Shown: piece by piece, positions 33,013 to 43,090 of the stretch
Layout: each line of letters opens with the position of its first letter
How positions within the stretch are numbered: position 1 is the stretch's first letter
From: Tenodera sinensis
Taxonomy: Eukaryota; Arthropoda; Insecta; Mantodea; Mantidae
DNA: 64,000 bases
NCBI GenBank assembly: GCA_030765045.1
Contig: CM060965.1
Span: forward strand, 61,160,787-61,224,786
Reading direction: 5' to 3'
Notes under the pieces: model-generated
What the model was told of the DNA's origin: nothing
What the model saw: the letters and a program-made list of their open reading frames with translations, nothing else
Databases searched by the model: none
Program-made: the position numbers and the translations under genes

Positions 33013-33813
33013 TAGGAAGCAACCAACACCGTCGCAGCCGAAAGCCGCGGTCACCACCGGTCAGCGCCGGGCCAGCCTGCCGCCAGACAGTGGTGACCAG
33101 AGCAAGAAAGCAGACGCCAGGCCGGAGTTCTCCACAACCTCTGTCACGGTGATCCTCCAGAAGCTGGAAGACCTCCAAGCAGAGATCGCCAATCTACACA
33201 CCAAACTTGACAACGCCGAACAGAACTTCAACGACTTCAGGGACACCTTGGAATACTACAACTCGCGCACGGAGGCTCTGATGCCTACCAAGTTCGAGGT
33301 TGGTGCTAACCAGAGGACCCTGGAGTCAAAGTTCAACGAACTACTCCTATCGCTCCGAAGGCTCGTCAAGGAAGAGGCGGCAGCTCTTCAGACGATGCTG
33401 GAGGAGCGATACTCAACAGACGCCGCGCTTTATGGGGCCACTGCAGCACCTCCGACGCAACATGGACGTCGGCGGTACAAACACCACAACAAATTCCCTC
33501 AATTTCCTTCACCTTAATACTTCCTTAATTATCACACCTGACTACCCAAGGGCGTAATCAGGGCCTCGGCCATGTTTACGTCCTGGCAACTTCTCTCCTG
33601 GCTTTGGCCCTTGTGGCCAGTCAATAAACCCGCTCCCTTAATCCGCAGGTGCATTAGCGGTACTGCCGATCCTCTCCCTAAATTCTGTCCGGTGGAGGTT
33701 TTTTAGTGGGTAGTACCTACGGGTGAAGCCTACAGTCCCCCTCTGTGCCATCCCAGCACATGGGGCTCCATAAATGGACTTTTCCTCCACTTGAAAAAAA
33801 AAAAAAAAAAAAA
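33013..33813 (+). mobile_element. ORF1-only LINE-like element with poly(A) tail
   Basis: An open frame from about 33013 to the stop at 33517 encodes a Pro/Ser/basic N-part (KAAVTTGQRRASLPPDSG), then a probable coiled coil (LQKLEDLQAEIANLHTKL, FNDFRDTLEYYNSR, ESKFNELLLSLRRLVKEE). It resembles a LINE ORF1 protein. Instead of ORF2 a non-coding region follows, ending TGGACTTTTCCTCCACTTG and A(20) at 33794-33813. A similar pre-poly(A) block (GTTTTCCCCTCCACC) occurs at 36300. GC content is higher than in the flanks. 5' end uncertain. Confidence 0.6.
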
Positions 33814-34124
33814 GAATACACAACGAATCAATGGCACGATGTACCAAGTAACATCGACCCACAAAGCCATACAATCTGGAAAATAGCCAGAAACCTAGCG
33901 CGTACGTACACACATGTCCCTTCCCTCCACACGCCTAACGGAATAGCGGAAACTCCCCGAGCCAAAGCCGAAGCATTTGCAGACACCCTAAAGGCAACAT
34001 TTGAACCGAATGCCTTTCCGTCAGACCAAGAATTTGTGGACGAAACGGAAGCAATGGTCGAGAATATCGATAGAACCCAACGCATAATAAGACGCGAAAA
34101 ACGAATGCGGGTGAGATCAAATGG

Positions 34125-35297
34125 ATCATTAAACACCTGCCCACTAGGAAGGCCCCAGGGCCAGACCAAATCCCAAATATAGTACTAAAACATCTGCCAG
34201 CCAAAGCACTGAAGCTACTGGCAGATATATTTAACTATACAATTGAGAAAGGCCGATTCCCTCCACAGTGGAAAGAGGCCAAAATTATCATGTTCCCCAA
34301 ACCGAGAAAGAGCCAATCACAGCCTGAAAACTATAGGCCAATCAGCCTCCTCAGCACTATGAGCAAGGTTCTAGAGGAAATAATACTCAAAAGACTTACG
34401 AACCACATAATCAAAAATAACTTAGTAATTAACGAACAATTCGGATTCCGGACACAACACTCGACAACGCTACAACTATTGCGAATGACGGAATCCATCA
34501 CGAGAGGATTCAACGAAAACAGATCCACAGGGGCCATCTTCCTGGATATTGAACGGGCCTTCGATCGCGTGTGGCACGCTGGTCTACTCAGAAAGCTCAT
34601 ATCACTGGAATTCGCAGACTCTATGATAGCCATAATAAAGGACTATCTATCACACCGAACGTTCCGCACGGCAGTCGAAACAGAGATATCAACGCGACGG
34701 CCAATCAGGGCAGGGGTCCCACAAGGGAGTTTATCGGGGCCCACCCTGTTTAATATTTACATACATGATTTACCAGAGACGATAAGAGTAGACCGATATC
34801 TATATGCGGATGACACAGCGCTTGTCACACAATCAACCATACCGAGGATTATACGCACCAGGCTACAAAATGCTCTAAATGACTTAGAGCCATGGCTCAC
34901 GAAATGGCGCATAAAGGTAAATACCAGAAAAAGCCAGGCAATTGTATTCACCAAGCGAATTAAGCACCGTCATGGTAAACACGGCCTTCAGCCACTAACG
35001 CTTGGACAAGAGCCAATTCAATGGAACAGCAAAACCATCACCTACTTAGGTGTAACGATGGACCAGGGCCTTACTTGGAAACAGCACGTAGACACCGTAA
35101 GAGCCAAAGCCAATGCACAACTCAATAAGCTATACCCAATAATCAACACAAACAGTACTCTAAAGTTAGAGATGGGCACAACACTTTATAAAACTCTAAT
35201 CCGGCCCATCCTAACATACGCTGCACCCGTATGGGGACATGCAGCGCAAATGCACATAAAGAGACTGCAAAGATGCAGAATAGAGTACTCCGAATAA
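34125..35297 (+). CDS. Jockey LINE reverse transcriptase (main open frame)
   Basis: The longest open part of the LINE ORF2, about 390 codons from the KAPGPD block to the frameshift near 35270. It copies element RNA at a nicked target. The catalytic pair in YADDTALV is intact, as are FLDIERAFDRVW and GVPQGSLSGP. The true N-terminus (endonuclease) is missing because the copy is 5'-truncated, and the C-terminus continues in another frame to 35581. Not expected to be functional. Confidence 0.8.
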   Translation: MIKHLPTRKAPGPDQIPNIVLKHLPAKALKLLADIFNYTIEKGRFPPQWKEAKIIMFPKPRKSQSQPENYRPISLLSTMSKVLEEIILKRLTNHIIKNNLVINEQFGFRTQHSTTLQLLRMTESITRGFNENRSTGAIFLDIERAFDRVWHAGLLRKLISLEFADSMIAIIKDYLSHRTFRTAVETEISTRRPIRAGVPQGSLSGPTLFNIYIHDLPETIRVDRYLYADDTALVTQSTIPRIIRTRLQNALNDLEPWLTKWRIKVNTRKSQAIVFTKRIKHRHGKHGLQPLTLGQEPIQWNSKTITYLGVTMDQGLTWKQHVDTVRAKANAQLNKLYPIINTNSTLKLEMGTTLYKTLIRPILTYAAPVWGHAAQMHIKRLQRCRIEYSE

Positions 35298-35589
35298 TCG
35301 CGAGACTACCCGAAGTAGCTCCAACGCTCCAATTACACGAGGAGCTAAAAGTGCATTCTATTGAACAATTCATAAAAAGACTCACCTTTAACTTACTCGA
35401 TAAGAAAAACAAAAACCACAACGAATTAATTCAAAACCTAGGAAATTATGATATAACGCACGACAAACATGCAAGGCCACTATCTCTATTCCAGAGAACT
35501 ATTGGTCTCGGGGAGCCAGATGTTGACATGCAACAATATCTGGACAATCTAGTAAATTACCCCGATGTTATTCACATGTGAACTGTGCG

Positions 35590-35592
<3 letters not shown>

Positions 35593-35668
<76 letters not shown>
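35593..35668. repeat. compound (CT)n(CA)n microsatellite
   Basis: About 44 bp of CT followed by about 30 bp of CA, ten bases after the LINE stop codon. It encodes artefactual Leu-Ser/Thr-His frames. Confidence 0.95.
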
Positions 35669-35669
<1 letters not shown>

Positions 35670-36639
35670 TCATATCTACACACAATCTCTCTAATAGCCC
35701 TCAAGTCCTTATTTATAAAGCGGACCCAGGGGGATGAGGAGATGCCGAATGGTATAACAATACTCTAGGTATTTAATTGCAGACGACGCCGTATGGTGGA
35801 GCGTAACAACAATAATTTACTGTAGACTGACGACGCCACTAGCGCGCAAATTACTATTAATCTAAGACACTAATTGTATGCACTTTCTTTTTCCTTAGTG
35901 TATGTACATGTATATTTAGATTGTTTCAGGGATGCAGCTTGCAGGGTATCGACACGCTCCCAGACTTCTGAGGCGCACGAGCAGACGCGGCGTATAGACG
36001 CCAAGCAACATAGCACCCTGATCCTGCAAACAATCACAAATGACTCCTTCTAAACCATCCATGGCTCCGCTAGGGGGCAAGCTGGGCTTCAGTCAAGCTC
36101 GTCTCCAAGCTCCTAACCTTCTCCTTCTGGTTACGCTATGCGAACCAGCTCTATCTTTCACCACTGAATGCGCGGGTGCTACAGGCGGTACCGCAGCAGG
36201 CCTTCACCTTCCTAATCCGGTGGATGGGGTTTTTTTAGTGGGTATGGCCATCTTCAATGGCGACTCCCACAGTACCATGGGGTCTCGCAACAAGAGTTTT
36301 CCCCTCCACCTTAAAAAAAAAAAAAAAAAAAAAAATAAAATAAAATAAAATAAAAAAAAATAAAAAAAATTTTAAAAAAATTGTTCCCCAGTAAGTAATA
36401 TATTCCTGTAGAGAGAACATCGAACTCTAAGGACAGGAAACGAAACCTTCGGGTGGAGATTTAAAAACTAAACATGCTCATTTCACTCATCCCTCACATC
36501 CATCTACACCTAACGATGCCAAATGGTTGAAACACAAAAGATCACCTTCAACTATCAAACACATCACCATTAATTACTACCAGGGGGCACTCAGGGCTTA
36601 AGTCATGTTTGTCCTCCGGCACATCAGTAATACTCGCTG

Positions 36640-36802
36640 TTACTGCCACGAGGCCTCGACCTCAAGACTTCCGGTTTTTTTTTTTTTTTTTTTTTTTGTG
36701 AGTAAGCTACCCGAGTTCGAAGCCAGGGTAGGAGTCTTACACTCGCATGCGTGCATGTGGTTAGGGCGTAAGTAGCCTTTTCCCCACCACAAAAAAAAAA
36801 AA
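36640..36802 (+). mobile_element. LINE 3' end with poly(A), and a neighbouring poly(T) run
   Basis: GTAGCCTTTTCCCCACCAC followed by A(12) at 36791-36802 is a LINE 3' end of the same type as at 36300 and 33790. A T(23) run at 36675-36697 may mark an oppositely oriented poly(A) tail. No coding sequence survives in this fragment. Confidence 0.5.
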
Positions 36803-37455
36803 TCGAACTCATTGCGCAGGTTAAGCCGTGTTACGGCTAGGTACTGCGGTAAAGACACTCGGGCGGGGGAATCATCGTCTCCGTTCGACTCGAACTGCCT
36901 CTGGAGCCTCTCTGGAGCCACGGCAGTGGGGGCCAGAACGGTCACTTCGGCTTAGGCGGAGAAATATCCCATGGGTAACCTCCGCCAAATATTTAGGCGT
37001 TCTCCTTGATCGCGGGCTAACATACGCCCCACACGTCCGCGCAAAGGCCAAACTTTGTCACGCTGCGCTCAGACAGCTCTACCCATCCTCAGATCTACCA
37101 TGCCCAACCACCTAAAATTAAGAATTTACCGGGCAATCATTCCGCCATTGATCCTATACGGCTGCGAAGCCTGGGGATCAGCAGCACCCTCTACCATACG
37201 CAAACTGCAGACAGTGCAGAACAGGGCGTTAAGAATGATTTATGATACCGGGCGTAGATTCCCGTCTTACATCCTTCACAACCAGTCAGGACTACCCTAC
37301 ATCATGGACTTGGTAAGGGAGCGATCCCGAACCATGCACTCCAAACTTAACTCCCACACCAATCAGCTGGTACGGGCATTAGGTCAATACGACCACAGAG
37401 CACCTCGAAGAAGGAAAAGTTACCGCCGACCCAAGGACGCCCTTGGGTAAGGGTA
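36803..37455 (+). mobile_element. second Jockey-type LINE, only the ORF2 C-terminus
   Basis: Starts directly after A(12). Reads NIPWVTSAKYLGVLLDRGLT and VRAKAKLCHAALRQLYP, then after a slip LKLRIYRAIIPPLILYGC, SAAPSTIRKLQTVQNRALRM, with a stop at about 37450. Related in order to the C-terminus of the LINE at 33814 but diverged, so a different family. GC-richer than the surroundings. Confidence 0.75.
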
Positions 37456-37983
37456 ATGCCACTCCCATCTTCTAACACATCACCTATTCCTGCCCCCTTT
37501 CTGTATCCTAAATTAGGTATACAGAAAGAAACCATTGCCCAGGACACAAAAGCATGACAACACAATGACAACCTTAATTACTGCACAGATAAAGTCCCAT
37601 TAGCGGCTAGGTGCTGTGCAACTAAACATACCGTGCCGGAGAACCTGTGCGACCTGTTCTCGATTGCTGGAATGCCATGGCAGTTGAGTGCGAGACCGCG
37701 AAGCAAGTGGAATCGGAAGCAAGACCGCGATAAGTGGAAACAATTTGGAAGTGAAACTATGATGTTATACGGACTGTGTGTAAGGTGCCTTGGAGTTGGA
37801 GTAATTGAGTGGATTTTCAGAGCTTTAAAAATAGAATTAGTGACATGAAATTAGAGGGATTCACCGTCATCATAAAAGAAAACAATGTAATATTTGTGAA
37901 AATTGATACTGAAGAAATTCCTAAAATTGTAGCAGCATTAAAAATTAATTTCAATAGAATTTTATTATTTAGTATATGTACTT
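37456..37983. other. stretch without recognised gene
   Basis: Includes a short plus-strand frame from 37844 (MKLEGFTVIIKENNVIF and on) leading to the left end of the Penelope element. No family is recognised. Confidence 0.4.
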
Positions 37984-38077
37984 AGGCTTTCACGGCTGGT
38001 GTCTTGACTATTAGAAATGTTTAGTTCTTCCGGGCTTGTAGGCTATGGTCTAGAAGGCATGGTAGATACGTGGTGGA

Positions 38078-38120
38078 TACCAACGTTTCACCAAGTACTG
38101 CGCTTGGCCTCATCAGGGTA
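38078..38120 (-). ncRNA. hammerhead-ribozyme-like motif (Penelope 5' terminus)
   Basis: On the minus strand: stem I TACC (38120-38117), core CTGATGA (38116-38110), one extra G, stem II GCCAAG/CTTGGT around a 7-nt loop, GAAAC (38089-38085), minimal loopless stem III AC/GT with H17 = T, then stem I partner GGTA (38081-38078), four pairs. All core positions C3-A9, G12, A13, A14 fit a type I hammerhead with open stem III, as reported for Penelope elements. The extra base before stem II is a deviation. Confidence 0.5.
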
Positions 38121-38189
38121 ACACGATCCTCCGTCTGCACTGGTCAGAGTTTGAATGTGGAAGCAGAGAAGTAGTGGAAGTAAAGACTG

Positions 38190-38540
38190 TTAACGTCCGT
38201 TACGGTTATTTATATGTGTGGGGGTGGGCAGGGCATTGTTATATTGTATATAAAGCTCCCTGCAGTTGCGGCAAAGTATATATAGGCACTACCATGTGCA
38301 GTGTGGTCACCAGATTAAAAGAATATGAGCGTCACAGATTGGGACATACGGATAAATTGTCTGTGGCAGAGCACGCCTTATTATTCGGCCATGATGTCAA
38401 CCTTAAAGAAACCTGAGTCCTGTCTTCTACAGTTAACTACTATGCCCGACTACAAAGGGAAGCCATAGAAATCCACAAACACAAAGACAAGTTCAATCGC
38501 AAGGAAGAAATACAACGGCCAGTTTTACGAACAAACTGAC
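38190..38540 (+). pseudogene. GIY-YIG endonuclease fragment of a Penelope element
   Basis: Reads IVYKAPCSCGKVYIGTTMCS (C-x-C and the YIG block), then HTDKLSVAEHALLFGHDVNL, a TGA at 38414 and, beyond it, YYARLQREAIEIHKHKDKFN and RKEEIQRPVLRTN. This is a complete C-terminal endonuclease outline with one stop codon. No RT precedes it. Confidence 0.75.
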
Positions 38541-39641
38541 GCAGTGGCCATGGGTTGACCATTATCACCGGCCATTGCCAATTTCTTCATGGAAAACTTT
38601 GAACACACCGCACTGGACACCGCTACATACAAACCAAAAGCTTTCTATAGATACGTCGACGACACTTTCGTCATCTGGCCACATGGGACAGAAAAACTTG
38701 TCTTTTTTCTGGACCATCTCAATAGCCTACATACTAATATCAAATTCACCATGGAAGTGGAGAACGACAACTCCCTTCCCTTCCTGGATGTTCTAGTGTA
38801 CAAAAAACCGGATGGCAGCCTGGGACACACGGTCTACAGGAAGCCCACACACACCAACAGATACTTGGATGCCTCCAGTTACCATCATCCCTCTCAGAAG
38901 AAAACAATCATTTCCACTCTGTTCCACCGAGCGTTTGACATAGCAGACAAGGACCACATACACCTAGAACTTCAATACTTACAGGATACCTTACGCAAGA
39001 ATGGGTATAGCAACCAGGACATCAGTGAGACCCGTAGGAAAGTAGAACGCAGCAGGAAGAACCCGCTACTGCTCACGCAAGGGAAGGATAGCCCTCAAGA
39101 GAAGGCCTACATACCCTTCTACGGCTCTGTCTCCAACAAGGTTTCCCGTATACTCGCGAGACATAATATCAAAACCTTCTTCACGCCCCCTAAGAAGATC
39201 CGACAACTCCTCAGGCCGGTGAAAGAACCACTTGGGCTTAAGGTCCCGGGAATATACAGGATTCCTTGCGAGTGTGGGAAGGTGTATGTGGGTCAAACAG
39301 GACGCACGATAGAGGAAAGATGCAAAGAACATCAACGGAGCATCAGACTTCTCCAGCCAGGAAAATCAGCAGTAGCCCAACATTGCATAGAACAGGTCCA
39401 CAAAATAAATTTCCAAGACACAAAAGTACTAGAACATGCAGAAAATTACTGGGACAGACTCATCAAGGAGGCCATCCACATCAAATTACACCCCCACAAT
39501 TTCAACAGAGAGGGCGGACTCAAACTAAGTTCCGCGTGGACTATAGCCATCAGAAATACTGCACAAAGTTCGTACCCGCGGGAAACTGCAGCCGAGCCTA
39601 CAGCAGGCCCAATCAGAAACCACCACCTGCGCATTGGCTAG
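38537..39641 (+). CDS. Penelope-like reverse transcriptase (C-terminal) plus GIY-YIG endonuclease
   Basis: The frame opens at 38537 with Val-Ala-Met-Gly, an in-frame TGA, then PLSPAIANFFMENFEH, the block usually read G-S-P-L-S-P. From the Met at 38589 it is open for 350 codons: RT motif FYRYVDDTFVIW with the catalytic Asp pair, LPFLDVLVYKKPDGSLGH and YRKPTHTNRYL (thumb side), then a linker and the GIY-YIG nuclease GIYRIPCECGKVYVGQTGR with IEERCKEH. Penelope enzymes combine a telomerase-related RT with this nuclease. The N-terminal RT fingers are missing, so the copy is truncated. The open C-terminal 350 codons suggest modest age. Confidence 0.88.
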
Positions 39642-39701
39642 GACAACACAAGCTAACCATAGTATATATTTGAAAACTGAGGAGAATTTTTCATCATTTT
39701 A

Positions 39702-39745
39702 GTCCTGAAGATGGCCATGGAGTGTATAATGGCCGAAAGCTCGAC
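39702..39745 (+). ncRNA. hammerhead-ribozyme-like motif (Penelope 3' terminus)
   Basis: Plus strand: stem I GTC (39702-39704), core CTGAAGA (39705-39711), one extra T, stem II GGCCAT/ATGGCC around a 10-nt loop, GAAA (39735-39738), stem III AG/CT with H17 = C, then the stem I partner GAC (39743-39745). Core identities fit CUGANGA and GAA. The same one-base insertion before stem II occurs as in the motif at 38078. Confidence 0.5.
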
Positions 39746-39834
39746 CTTCTTAAATTTAACACAGCTGATCACCCGTGAAGCTCTCATCACTAACGTTCGC
39801 CGTGAAAGCTTCAAATCTTACAGAATATAAAGTA

Positions 39835-40054
39835 TCTTCCTTTCATAGAAGTTTGAAAACAGTGTTGTTGTAATTAATTTAATTTAAAAGGCGAGATAAT
39901 TAATAACACTGAACAACACTTACAACATATTTTTCCGCTCAAAGAGTTTTTGTCTGATTGATAATGGAGGAAAGTTAACCTTCGAAACGCGTCCCGGAAA
40001 AATATGTTGTAAGTGTTGTTCAGTGTTATTAATTAACTCACCTTTTAAATTAAA
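39835..40054. mobile_element. 220-bp Penelope-terminus fold-back insertion with 13-bp TSD
   Basis: AGAATATAAAGTA is present at 39822-39834 and 40055-40067. Inside, the terminus of the second Penelope family (that of 17278-18504) appears twice in opposite orientation: TTAATAACACTGAACAACAC followed by CATATTTTTCCG on the left, CGGAAAAATATG and GTGTTGTTCAGTGTTATTAA on the right. The middle holds TTGATAATGGAGG and CGAAACGCGTCCCGG. It has no coding capacity. Confidence 0.8.
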
Positions 40055-40067
40055 AGAATATAAAGTA

Positions 40068-40560
40068 CTTCAGGCCACCAACATTTTAAAGGAATGTTGG
40101 GAGGACATGAATGAAGATTCTACAGAATGTCTAAAACCTAAATTCCTACAAGAGCAGGTAAAATTGGTCAGTCAAAGGTCAATTAAATATACGCCCGATA
40201 CCCTGTTATGGGCGTGCTCAATTTATTTTTCTCACCCAGCAGCTTACAGACACTTACGTGATTCCAATGTTCTTGCTTTACCCCATCCTAATTACCTCAG
40301 ACAACTTTCTCAACCCCTCAGTCCTGATAGAAACTCTCGCATTTAAAATATTTATCAGAGGTGAAAATGCTTGGTGATCATGAAAAAGTAGTAAATTTGT
40401 TGAAACATATGAATAAGAATTTCTTAAAGTAGAAAACCAGAGAAATTTAATTCTACATTTAGGTGCTGAGACATGTGACATTAATAATATCGGTGGTGAT
40501 TGTAATGCTAATGATTGCGAGTTACCGGTCTGCTATTTTGATGAGGAAAATAATAAAAAG
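40068..40560 (+). pseudogene. P-element/THAP9-like transposase fragment
   Basis: The open part to 40345 reads CWEDMNEDSTECLKPKF, then RSIKYTPDTLLWACSIYFS, HPAAYRHLRDSNVLALPHPN and YLRQLSQPLSPD. The order S-x-x-Y-x-x-H/P-A-A-Y, L-P-H-P-x-x-L-R is the conserved block after the THAP and coiled-coil region of P-element and THAP9-type transposases. Stops follow, with recognisable but broken continuation to about 40560. The catalytic core is absent. Confidence 0.65.
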
Positions 40561-40834
40561 TAATAACCAACATCCAACGATCATTTGCATCAGAATCTGA
40601 AGTATCAGGTTCATGGGAACTTTCATTCGGTTAATCCTGTTCTAGTTCACCATTACTGCATAGATATTTTCAAGTTCCAACAACATGTATTTCCTTACAA
40701 ACTTAGTACCTAGTCTGATTTTTAAAAGACATGACAAATGTCAAACAAGGGGGTAAAGAGTAAGAGGGGAAGTTGGTTGCTATGGAAATTTAAACAAAGT
40801 TTGCCACATTGGTTAGATGAATCATGCACTCCTC

Positions 40835-41060
40835 AGGTCAGTTATCGCTAGTTGTTTTGACGGGCTAACTCAGTCAGCAAGACTATTTCCTACCTGGAAG
40901 TCATCTCTGAAGTTCCAGGTTCAATGCAACTGCTCCTTGTTTCCTCTGGTCCGGCTAGCTGGGGTTTACTGGAAATTAAGCAAGCTGAGAACCCATTCCC
41001 TGATGAAGGGAACTGTCGACCTTGGGCATAGTTATAGTATTCAGAATTAATGTAAGTTTA
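40835..41060 (+). mobile_element. probable tRNA-derived SINE
   Basis: GGGCTAACTCAGTCAGCAAG resembles a tRNA A-box (TARCTCAGTNGG type) and CCAGGTTCAATGCAAC a B-box about 60 bp later. The body includes GCTAGCTGGGGTTTACTGG and a CCCTGATGAAGGGAAC hairpin. Tail uncertain. Confidence 0.5.
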
Positions 41061-41399
41061 AAAAGGTTCCACCCCTGTTTATTGTGGCACTTTTCACAAT
41101 ATATGCACATTCACATACACAAACACCTTTTCGTGTTGAAATACTGCCTGTGAATATGTCTTTGCAGCTTGTACCTCGCGTGAACTCTGTCAAGACTGAA
41201 TACTTAAAACCTTTGTTTTCTTCCACACCATAGAAAAGGATATTAAACTACTAAAACATGCAAAAACAACAGCAGAACTGATAATTTGGCTGAAATATTA
41301 TGAAAAATGTTCACATAGCTATGAATTTTGATATACTACAAGCAGACGACATAATGAAGTTTATATTCAGCAACTCAGATACCAGCACAGTCACTACCA

Positions 41400-41530
41400 C
41401 AACAAATCTTCCCTCTTCAACCGCCAGTTGAGAAACCGTTGAGAATGAAGATGCTGGTCTTCAAAACGCATCCGGACAAAAATAAGTGTAAATTAAACTA
41501 TAAGTGTCTATAGGTCGACTCATTTACTTC
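41400..41530 (+). mobile_element. eroded Penelope-type terminus
   Basis: CCGTTGAGAATGAAGATGCT, GGTCTTCAAAACGCATCCGG and ACAAAAATAAGTGTAAATTA align by eye with the CCGGTTGATAATGG ... GAAACGCGTCCCGGAAAAAT block of the Penelope termini at 18358-18410 and 39975-40015. No coding remnant is attached. Confidence 0.45.
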
Positions 41531-42499
41531 TAAAACTTTGTTTTCTTTACAGTGAATGTAAGTATGTGTATTTGGCACTAGAAGCTTTGTCAGCTCACTA
41601 CTCAACTTGGTAGGTACTTGTACGGCGTGCACATGCATCTATGATTTTCGTAAAACTACCCTGATTTCAACTTGGCATCTCTATATAAAGGATTACGCCT
41701 TCCTGACCTGATGAATTTCTGTTGGTCGGCTGGCACAAGCCACAAAAGAAGTTTTGAATTTAGTGCAAACATTTGCATCCTTATTGGGTGGGCCAAATCC
41801 TCACTTACCAATTTTTGGCATGAAATTAGGACTTTCCCTGAAATACTTTGCAGAGATTCTCTGCCTCACTCTTTTTCGTCATGCTGATCATTTCACAAAG
41901 AGAAATAAGATTTCTTCCTCAGCCCTTGAACAATAGGCTTGTGGCTGGATGGTGTCATAAAACAGTGTTAGGTTCCAGGTAACACACTTTTCAGCTTCCA
42001 AAACTTTTCCTTCTGGGCAGTTTTACAATGTTACTTAATACTCGTATTATTTTAACCAAAATATTCTAACGATATCAGTTCTTAAATCTGTGCCTTAACT
42101 AAATATTTGCAGATTACCTATTTAAAATCATATAAATTAGCATAACACTATTTGTTTACATACATTACAAGTATTTATAAGGCTAACTGTTTACATATAT
42201 TACAAGTATTTATATTTGTATTAGAAGTCAGCCTTGTTTTTGGGCTAATGGCAGTACATTTCTGTTTCAGTTTGCAAGAAACTCAACCTTCCTTTGGAAG
42301 TCAGTTGTGTTGTAGGTTGTTGGACTACTTTGTTAAAACCCATGTTAATATATGCAGTTATGAAAGCAAGAGATGGTGGAGGAACATGTAGACTTGAGAT
42401 TCATTGCCCAAGAGAAAGATCAACTTTCAGTCGGGGTTTTACATTGCACAGTCAAGCTAGAGCATCTGTCTATTCTTTTATGAATTCTTCGAAGAGGAA
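41531..42499. other. stretch without recognised gene
   Basis: AT-rich. Contains a short direct repeat (GTTTACATA-ATTACAAGTATTTAT at 42155-42180 and 42189-42214). Open frames have no recognised motif. Confidence 0.4.
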
Positions 42500-43090
42500 C
42501 AGAAGAGTATGCTCCTTCATAATGAACCTTTAATTGCTTTCAATCAAATGAGGATACAAATTGCATGAGCTCTTAAAATAAGTGAGGAGACTGTTTCTGG
42601 AATCTCTAAAGTGAATCAGCTACAGCCAGGTCCATTGCAAATTGCAACTCCTAGGAAAGAGAGATCAAGGGCATCTTCAGTTAGGCAACTGGGCAATTTT
42701 CAGTTGGATGCCACAAGAAGACACATCTATAGCTATTATACACGAAAGGAGCACCTACCATACATAAGCATCTTTTCTTTTAAAGAACCAGGGCTCTTTG
42801 AGGGAACCCTTAGCTCTCTGAACAAAGTTCCTCCATGATCTGGGATTTCAGTTCGAAAAAATAAATAACAGAAAATTTATATTATAAAAAAAAAAGATAT
42901 TGTAGCACTAAGGGATTTCTTTTCAAGAGAACTACAAAACAAGAACTCAAAGGAAATAATGGATGAAACCTGGGTAAATGTCCATCATACCATTTTAAAG
43001 GGCTTGACTGACGGTATGCTTGAAAGTGCCACAAGAGTCCCTTTTGTAATTGAGAGATAGAGAAAGAAGTATAAATTAGGAATAGGTCGC
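42500..43090 (+). pseudogene. degenerate DDE-superfamily (Tc1/mariner-like) transposase remnant
   Basis: Broken frames read VSGISKVNQLQPG, then FQLDATRRHIYSYYTRKEHL and FKEPGLFEG, later IMDETWVNVHHTILKG and a run to about 43060. D-A-x-R-R-x-I-Y-x-Y-Y and the D-E-T-W-V-N-x-H-H-T block (first catalytic Asp of the DDE nuclease) recall a widespread insect DDE endonuclease family. Stops at several points; termini not found. Confidence 0.55.

Larger units (their letters stand above)
33814..36335 (+). mobile_element. Jockey-type LINE, 5'-truncated, ORF2 with frameshifts, long 3' region
   Basis: Begins immediately after the poly(A) of the preceding element. Frames: 33814-34110 (N-part: HTIWKIARNLARTYTHVPSL, AKAEAFADTLKATFEPN), shifting near 34090 to GEIKWIIKHLPTRKAPGPDQ, continuing open through 35297. 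RT motifs: NYRPISLLSTMSKVLE, GAIFLDIERAFDRVWH, AGVPQGSLSGPTLFNIYI, YADDTALV and ITYLGVTMDQGLTWKQH. A second slip near 35270 leads into MQNRVLRIIARLPEV and the stop at 35581. After that come the CT/CA microsatellite and a 3' region ending TTCCCCTCCACC and A-rich (AAAAT)n at 36313-36370. No RNase H, as expected for Jockey. Confidence 0.8.
37984..39821 (+). mobile_element. Penelope-like element, chimeric, with hammerhead-like motifs at both ends
   Basis: Left terminus AGGCTTTCACGGCTGG and TTCTTCCGGGCTTGTAGGC; right terminus TTCGCCGTGAAAGCTTC. Between lie a fragment of one GIY-YIG domain (38190-38540) and then RT plus GIY-YIG of another copy (38537-39641). Hammerhead-like motifs are at 38078-38120 (minus) and 39702-39745 (plus). 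The N-terminal half of the RT is missing. The abrupt switch from one endonuclease fragment to a new RT block suggests two truncated copies joined together. Confidence 0.8.

Noticed and set aside
40985..41015. CCCTGATGAAGGGAACTGTC as another hammerhead
   Set aside because: It lacks the GAAA strand and a second stem; it is more likely a short hairpin in the SINE-like body.
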